From NCBI GenBank assembly GCA_002358955.1, contig DEPV01000042.1, forward strand, positions 22,885-29,023: DNA of 6,139 nt, written 5' to 3'. Below, one piece after another: positions 5,496 through 6,139 of this stretch. The stretch is from Erysipelothrix sp. UBA3383 (GTDB lineage Bacteria; Bacillota_I; Bacilli_A; Erysipelotrichales; Erysipelotrichaceae). Both the position numbers and the translations under genes were made by a program. The notes under the pieces were generated by a model that was not told where the DNA came from, ran no database searches, and was given only the letters and a program-made list of their open reading frames with translations. How positions within the stretch are numbered: the first letter of the stretch is position 1; every line of letters begins with the position of its first letter.

Positions 5496-6117
5496 CAATG
5501 TTCAGTCCGTTTGTTTTAACACTGCTGGATTCAATGACGATTTCTTCAGTAGGACGCTCACCTTTAACTTCAGCATGAGCAATCTCATCCACAATATCCA
5601 TACCTTCAGTAACAATACCAAAGGCTGCATAGTTACCATCTAGATGTGGTGAATCACCATGCATGATGAAGAATTGAGATCCTGCTGAATCGGGGTTTTG
5701 AGAGCGTGCCATGGATAGAACACCACGTGTGTGTTCGAGTGGGTTATCATAACCATTGGCAGCAAATTCGCCCTTAATACTATAGCCTGGATTACCACTT
5801 CCAGTACCAGTAGGGTCTCCCCCTTGGATCATGAAATCTTTAATAATACGGTGGAAGATAACACCATCGTAGTAACCACTGTTTGCAAGTGTTGCAAAGT
5901 TGTTAACACTTTCAGGTGCTAAATCTTGAAATAAATCCATTACAATTTTACCTTTATTGGTATTTAAAGTAACTTCAATTGTTTTAGCAGGATCCGGTGT
6001 AAATCCTGTTAGAACCGGTTCTGGTCCATACTCTACATCTTTCTTTGTTGCTTTGGGTTTTGAAGAACATGCTACCAGTAATACTAAACTTAATGCCAAT
6101 GCAATATACTTTTTCAT
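5473..6117 (-). CDS. Cyclophilin-type peptidyl-prolyl cis-trans isomerase, lipoprotein
   Basis: This secreted folding catalyst interconverts cis and trans proline bonds of proteins outside the membrane. It has 214 aa. Residues 1-16 are a lipoprotein signal peptide with lipobox LVAC, so C17 would be lipidated. A polar linker (18-45) leads to a cyclophilin domain (about 46-198) with the active-site blocks FHR (88-90, catalytic R90), FMIQGGD (95-101), SMAR (135-138) and GSQFFI (146-151), then HLDGNYAAFG (158-167). The Trp that binds cyclosporin in eukaryotic cyclophilins is His158 here, as is common in bacteria, predicting poor drug binding. The ATG has GGAGG (6124-6128) six bases upstream. Its 3' end overlaps the acetyltransferase gene. 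Any promoter lies beyond the right edge. Confidence 0.95.
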   Translation of the reverse strand: MKKYIALALSLVLLVACSSKPKATKKDVEYGPEPVLTGFTPDPAKTIEVTLNTNKGKIVMDLFQDLAPESVNNFATLANSGYYDGVIFHRIIKDFMIQGGDPTGTGSGNPGYSIKGEFAANGYDNPLEHTRGVLSMARSQNPDSAGSQFFIMHGDSPHLDGNYAAFGIVTEGMDIVDEIAHAEVKGERPTEEIVIESSSVKTNGLNIDEFTKLK

Positions 6118-6139
6118 TTCTTGCCTCCATAATTCAATA

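Noticed and set aside
5731..5922. Open frame on the plus strand inside the cyclophilin gene
   Set aside because: Antisense to the conserved catalytic domain, with no family resemblance and no ribosome site.
6118..6139. Promoter of the cyclophilin operon at the right edge
   Set aside because: Only the ribosome site GGAGG is visible; there is too little upstream sequence to see -10 and -35 boxes or a preceding gene.

Overview
The window is AT-rich and every gene I can support lies on the minus strand, so the biology reads from right to left. Strong GGAGG-type ribosome sites, short or overlapping gene junctions, a lipoprotein signal peptide with lipobox, a lysine (L-box) riboswitch with an intrinsic terminator, and a fused binding-protein/permease all point to a low-GC Gram-positive bacterium (Bacillota). 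A clostridial or erysipelotrichial lineage would fit, but I cannot name a species from the sequence.

There are three transcription blocks. (1) At 6139-4562 lie a secreted cyclophilin-type peptidyl-prolyl isomerase lipoprotein, a GNAT acetyltransferase and a MazG-like NTP pyrophosphohydrolase. Their reading frames overlap and the block ends in a terminator built from the last codons of the third gene. (2) At 4561-2966, a 157-bp intergenic region with two inverted repeats precedes a two-gene unit: a 76-aa DUF1858 protein and a DUF438-hemerythrin-PAS protein. The pair looks like an iron- or gas-responsive sensory module of unknown function. (3) From 2942 to the left edge, a near-consensus promoter drives a lysine riboswitch, then a polar amino acid ABC transporter (binding protein fused to permease, then ATPase), then the start of an M20D amidohydrolase whose start codon overlaps the ATPase stop.

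The best-supported functional reading concerns block 3. The L-box makes lysine the likely ligand of a transporter that protein sequence alone would only place as 'polar amino acid'. The coupled amidohydrolase suggests that N-acylated or peptide-bound lysine may be used as well. The riboswitch has an interesting expression platform: an 11-bp pairing between the 3' strand of a hairpin next to the aptamer and the loop of the terminator. Nothing in the window resembles a phage, insertion sequence, CRISPR array, tRNA or rRNA.
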